From an uncultured Dehalococcoidia bacterium (GTDB taxonomy: Bacteria > Chloroflexota > Dehalococcoidia > Lucifugimonadales > JADFKI01): a stretch of DNA of 64,000 nucleotides. The stretch lies in assembly GCA_958295865.1 (NCBI GenBank), contig CATQHF010000001.1, positions 850,177-914,176 of the forward strand, given 5' to 3'. Below are positions 60,494-64,000 of this stretch, piece by piece. The stretch's first letter is position 1. Each line of letters begins with the position of its first letter. The notes under the pieces are model-generated. The model worked only from the letters and a program-made list of their open reading frames with translations, was not told where the DNA came from and did no database searches. The translations under genes and the position numbers were made by a program.

Positions 60494-62356
60494 ATGACGA
60501 CTCTAGCGTTCCCCATACCCAGACCAACACATCCAAAAGGCATCTGGAACTGGATTACCACTATCGACCACAAGAAGATAGGTATCCTGTATGGCGTCAC
60601 CGCATTCATCCTGTTTTTGAGCGGTGGAATTGAAGCGCTTCTGATGCGTATTCAGCTGGTGGGCCCCGGGCGCGATATTGTCAGCGCCGAGATATTCAAC
60701 CAGCTGTTCACGATGCACGGCACGACGATGATATTCCTGGCGATCATGCCGTTGAGCGCCGCCTTCTTCAACTATGTGATTCCCTTGCAGATTGGCGCGC
60801 GTGATGTCGCTTTCCCCAGGCTGAACGCCTTTAGCTACTGGACCTTCCTAGCAGGGGCTATCATCCTAAAAATCAGCTGGTTCACCGGCGGCGCTACCAA
60901 TGCGGGCTGGTTCGGCTACGCGCCCCTGACCAGTGTGCAGCAGAACCCCGGCACAGGCATAGACTCCTGGATTATCAGCTTGCAGGTGCTGGGCGTCGCG
61001 TCCTTGGCCGCGTCCTTCAATTTCCTAGTAACCATCATCAACATGAGGGCGCCCGGCATGTCCTTCATGCGCATGCCCCTGTTCACCTGGATGACCTTCA
61101 TAACCAACATCCTGATAGTGCTGGCATTCCCGGTAATCACCGTAGCCCTCATCGAGCTCTACTTTGACCGCTCCTTTGCCATGAACTTCTTCAATGTCGC
61201 CAAGGGCGGCGACCCGGTGCTGTGGCAGCATCTGTTCTGGGTGTTCGGACACCCTGAGGTGTACATCCTGATTCTCCCCGCTATGGGCATCGTCTCCGAG
61301 ATACTGCCCACCTTCTCCAAGAAGCCGCTGTTCGGCTACCCGGCTATCGTACTGGCGGGCGCTATCATCGCCTTCATGGGCTGGATGGTGTGGAGCCACC
61401 ACATGTTCACGGTCGGCTTGGGTCCCATACCCATTACCGTGTTCACCATTACCACGATGGCGATTGCCGTCCCGACAGGCATCAAGATATTCAACTGGAT
61501 GGGCACGATGTGGGGCGGCGCTATGGACTTCAAGACACCGATGCTGTTTGCCGTGGGGTTCGTGGCGATGTTCACCATCGGCGGCATCAGTGGCGTCATG
61601 CACTCTATGGCGTCGTCCGACGCCCAGCAGCAGGACACCTACTTCATCGTCGCCCATATCCACTATGTGCTGTTCGGCGGCGCTATATTCGCCATCTTCG
61701 CGGGCATGTTCTACTGGTTCCCAAAGATAACGGGGCGCATGTACAACGAGGCTTTGGGCAAAATATCGTTCTGGGTTATCTTCATCGCGTTCAATATAAC
61801 CTTCTTCCCTCAGCATTTTCTTGGGCTGGACGGGATGCCCCGGCGCATCTACACCTACGAATCGGCCATGGGCTGGGACTTGTGGAATGCCGTCTCAACG
61901 ATTGGCTCGCTCTTGCTGGCGATAGGGGTACTGATAATTGTCCATAATCTGGCGCGCAGCTGGCGCAAGGGCGAAATCGCCAGCGCCGACCCCTGGGACG
62001 GCAGAACGCTCGAGTGGTCTATCCCGTCGCCTCCGCCTGAGTACAACTTCGCCGAGATCCCCACAGTCTATGACAGGGACGACTGGTGGGCGCGCAAGCG
62101 TCGCGAGGTGCGCCGCGCCGTTCCCGTAGGCGGCGGCTCCGGCGATGACGAAGGCCACGACATCCACCTGCCCCAGCCATCATACTGGCCGCTTGTGGTA
62201 GCCTTCGGGCTTCTTGTAGGAGGCTTTGGGCTGGTCTATCCTGTCGGCACCTATGCGATTTCCATCGTTGGCACGCTCATCAGCATGATTGGCATATATG
62301 CCTGGTCGTTAGAGCCTGTCAATGAACCCGAAGACGGCGAGCATTCGGCTCACTAA
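60494..62356 (+). CDS. ctaD: Cytochrome c oxidase subunit I
   Basis: 620 residues, ATG 60494 (GAGGTGAGGG before it). Twelve core helices plus two extra at the C-terminus. Heme a ligand in MHGTTMIF, GHPEVYILILP (CuB His cross-linked to Tyr), WSHHMFTVG (two CuB His) and FIVAHIHYVLFGG (hemes a and a3). It reduces O2 to water while pumping protons. The C-terminal extension (QPSYWPLVVAFGLLVGGFG onwards) resembles fused COX4-like helices. Confidence 0.94.
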   Translation: MTTLAFPIPRPTHPKGIWNWITTIDHKKIGILYGVTAFILFLSGGIEALLMRIQLVGPGRDIVSAEIFNQLFTMHGTTMIFLAIMPLSAAFFNYVIPLQIGARDVAFPRLNAFSYWTFLAGAIILKISWFTGGATNAGWFGYAPLTSVQQNPGTGIDSWIISLQVLGVASLAASFNFLVTIINMRAPGMSFMRMPLFTWMTFITNILIVLAFPVITVALIELYFDRSFAMNFFNVAKGGDPVLWQHLFWVFGHPEVYILILPAMGIVSEILPTFSKKPLFGYPAIVLAGAIIAFMGWMVWSHHMFTVGLGPIPITVFTITTMAIAVPTGIKIFNWMGTMWGGAMDFKTPMLFAVGFVAMFTIGGISGVMHSMASSDAQQQDTYFIVAHIHYVLFGGAIFAIFAGMFYWFPKITGRMYNEALGKISFWVIFIAFNITFFPQHFLGLDGMPRRIYTYESAMGWDLWNAVSTIGSLLLAIGVLIIVHNLARSWRKGEIASADPWDGRTLEWSIPSPPPEYNFAEIPTVYDRDDWWARKRREVRRAVPVGGGSGDDEGHDIHLPQPSYWPLVVAFGLLVGGFGLVYPVGTYAISIVGTLISMIGIYAWSLEPVNEPEDGEHSAH

Positions 62357-62373
62357 CCCGGAGGCTGAAATAA

Positions 62374-63102
62374 GTGGCACAAGCAACCGTACACGGCGAA
62401 CACGAGCCGACGACAACCGGCCTAAACCACAGGAAGATGCTCATGTGGGCGTTCCTGGGGTCGGACTGCATGTTCTTCGGCACGCTCATCGCCACATACC
62501 TCGTCTATAAGAACCGAAGCATCGCGGGCCCCCTGCCGGAGGATGTGTTCAGCATCCCCGTTACCACCGTCAGCACCTTCGTACTGCTTATGAGCAGCAT
62601 GAGCATGGTGCTCGCTTACGCGGCGCTCACCCGCAACCAAATAGTCACGTTCCGCATCTGGCTGGCATCGACCGCCATCCTCGGAATGACATTCATCGGC
62701 TTCCAGGTGTTCGAGTTCACCACCTTCGCAAATTACGACATCGTCGTGAAGTGCGCCGATGTGGGCGTCGTGGAGCTGACGCCCGTCAAGCAGAAGGTCG
62801 CCGAGAAGTGCGGCACCGCGGACGAGCACGACGGCAAGGTGGAAGAGCAAGTCGGGTTGACGCCGCGCACTAACTTGTTCGGCTCTACCTTCTTCACCCT
62901 CACCGGCTTCCACGGCGCGCATGTATCGCTGGGCATCGTCTGGCTGCTGTCGCTGTTCTTCCTGTCGTTCAAGAAGGGCGGCGTAACGCCTGAAAAGAAC
63001 TTAGATGTTGACCTAGCCGCGCTCTACTGGCACTTCGTCGACATCGTCTGGATCGTAATCTTCACCGTTGTCTATCTATTCGGAGTGTTCCCGGGCTTTT
63101 AG
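62374..63102 (+). CDS. ctaE: Cytochrome c oxidase subunit III, with a long hydrophilic loop
   Basis: 242 residues from GTG 62374 (GGAGG upstream). Core helices include MWAFLGSDCMFFGTLIATY, TVSTFVLLMSSMSMVLAY and FTLTGFHGAHVSLGIVWLL. Between helices 3 and 4 is an unusually long polar insertion (about residues 126-170, KCADVGVVELTPVKQ ... EKCGTADEHDGKVEE), with two Cys. Typical subunits have a much shorter loop there. A structural subunit of the oxidase. Confidence 0.9.
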   Translation: MAQATVHGEHEPTTTGLNHRKMLMWAFLGSDCMFFGTLIATYLVYKNRSIAGPLPEDVFSIPVTTVSTFVLLMSSMSMVLAYAALTRNQIVTFRIWLASTAILGMTFIGFQVFEFTTFANYDIVVKCADVGVVELTPVKQKVAEKCGTADEHDGKVEEQVGLTPRTNLFGSTFFTLTGFHGAHVSLGIVWLLSLFFLSFKKGGVTPEKNLDVDLAALYWHFVDIVWIVIFTVVYLFGVFPGF

Positions 63103-63141
63103 CGGCTCGGCGCGCGCTCCGGCGGACTTAAAGGAAACCGC

Positions 63142-63498
63142 ATGACTCAGGAACATCAAATGACGCAAGAACATTCGGAAGAGGTCCACACCGGGCATCC
63201 TACGCCCATGACATACTTCAAGGTCGCCATGATACTGTCGGTCATCACGGCGATTGAGTTTGGGATCTTCTATGTCACTTGGATAGGACACGCCATCATA
63301 CCGATTCTGACGATTCTGTCCGTTGCGAAGTTCATGCTTGTGGTAATGTTCTACATGCACCTGCGCTATGACAGGGTGAGCATCAGCATATTTGGCAGAG
63401 AATATCCCATATTCTCCCTGCTGTTCGTGGGAGGGCTTGTCGTTGCGGCAGGCGTCGTATTCGCGCTTATGGGGCTGTTCGAGTTCTTCACCGGCTAG
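63142..63498 (+). CDS. ctaF: Cytochrome c oxidase subunit IV (caa3 type)
   Basis: 118 residues. After a His-rich start (MTQEHQMTQEHSEE) come three membrane helices (MTYFKVAMILSVITAIEF, IIPILTILSVAKFMLVVMFYMHLRYD, FSLLFVGGLVVAAGVVFALM), as in prokaryotic COX4-type subunits. The start ATG 63142 follows GAAAGG-type DNA, with a second ATG at 63160. It stabilises the oxidase. Overlaps nothing; ctaG starts 87 bases on. Confidence 0.85.
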   Translation: MTQEHQMTQEHSEEVHTGHPTPMTYFKVAMILSVITAIEFGIFYVTWIGHAIIPILTILSVAKFMLVVMFYMHLRYDRVSISIFGREYPIFSLLFVGGLVVAAGVVFALMGLFEFFTG

Positions 63499-63584
63499 TC
63501 GTATCATGGAATGGCGCGTAGCGTTTATATGGGATATACAGAGATTGCCGCTCATGGCGACTGACGCCGAGCCGGGAGCACAGC

Positions 63585-64000
63585 GTGAACGAGATTGCGG
63601 GGTCGCTCTGGCTGCAATGGGAGGCGCATTGGGACGCGATGGCGGGTCTGACGCTGCTTCTGGGCGTCTATCTGCTCGGAGTGGGGCCCATCAGGGAGCG
63701 CTACAACCTCGCCGACTACGCCAACCCGCGCCAGATAGCGACCTTTTCCGCCGGCATCGTCGTCATATTCTTCGCCTTGGCGTCGCCCTTGCATGTCCTG
63801 AGCGAGAGATTCCTGTTCAGCATGCACATGGTTCAGCATGTGCTGCTGACACTGATAGCGCCGCCGCTGCTGGTGCTGGGAACGCCCGACTGGCTGCTGC
63901 GCCCGCTGCTGCGCCCGAACTGGTCGTTCCGCATCGCGCGCACGCTGACCCATCCGGTGACGGCATTCGCCGCGTTCAATGTGGTATTCTCGATATGGCA
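63585..64000 (+). CDS. ctaG: Cytochrome c oxidase assembly factor CtaG (partial, runs off window)
   Basis: From GTG 63585 (GGGAGCA before it) at least 138 residues, no stop before the end. Membrane helices and conserved HMVQHVLLTLIAPPLLVLGTP place it in the caa3_CtaG family, which helps insert copper into the caa3-type oxidase. The frame contains no stop to base 64000. Co-transcribed with ctaC-ctaF by position. Confidence 0.88.
   Translation, partial: MNEIAGSLWLQWEAHWDAMAGLTLLLGVYLLGVGPIRERYNLADYANPRQIATFSAGIVVIFFALASPLHVLSERFLFSMHMVQHVLLTLIAPPLLVLGTPDWLLRPLLRPNWSFRIARTLTHPVTAFAAFNVVFSIW

Overview
The window looks like a chromosomal segment of an uncultured aerobic bacterium, most likely a Chloroflexota of the SAR202 / Dehalococcoidia side. 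That placement is inference from gene content: enolase-superfamily dehydratases, luciferase-like flavin monooxygenases, a fused type III CoA-transferase, a cytosolic reductive-dehalogenase-like protein, thiolase/OB-fold pairs and FG-GAP/ASPIC proteins occur together, and the core genes have a G+C-rich coding bias. No rRNA or phylogenetic marker is present to prove it. One tRNA (Lys, CUU) was found, and no CRISPR array.

Layout. 1-9.2 kb: the end of a DUF1998 helicase, a tiny membrane protein, a corrinoid/Fe-S reductase-like protein, duplicated membrane proteins, a repeat protein of unknown function, a UGA-containing SelW-type selenoprotein gene, a SirB1-like protein and two acetyl-xylan-esterase-like proteins, the second without its catalytic triad. 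9.3-10.4 kb: a transposase remnant and an AT-rich orphan gene. 10.9-20.8 kb: an oligopeptide-type ABC importer without ATPases, an FG-GAP/ASPIC lipoprotein, a DUF6166 protein, duplicated membrane proteins, an SDR and an adenosine-deaminase-family protein. 20.8-29.8 kb: an AT-richer defence-type island. It holds an AbiJ/HEPN protein, a RipA-like membrane protein, a frameshifted TIR-like NADase, a small gene pair, a methyltransferase fused to an Mrr-like nuclease, an AlbA-type ATP-binding protein, DUF1828 and an unknown gene. Between them lie broken copies of the methyltransferase and of the neighbouring deaminase, and two tiny membrane ORFs.

29.9-56.4 kb is catabolic: thiolase plus OB-fold partner, nitroreductase, two copies of a 'luciferase-like monooxygenase + alpha/beta hydrolase' module, a CaiB fusion, a GT39-like/PA14 membrane protein, a D-aminoacylase-like hydrolase, three overlapping TauE/SafE exporters, two enolase-superfamily enzymes (one next to an HpaI aldolase, suggesting sugar-acid dehydration followed by retro-aldol cleavage), an Eis-like acetyltransferase, an NHL propeller and a HelD-like helicase. 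57.1-64 kb is a caa3-type cytochrome oxidase operon in the order ctaA-ctaB-ctaC-ctaD-ctaE-ctaF-ctaG, cut by the window end.

Intergenic space is crowded with short palindromic or MITE-like repeats (at least five families, three with recognisable terminal inverted repeats). Tandem gene duplication at different stages of decay is the other theme: seven clusters are visible. The most notable items are the selenoprotein, the decaying defence island with divergent TIR/membrane genes, and several enzyme paralogues that have lost their catalytic residues.
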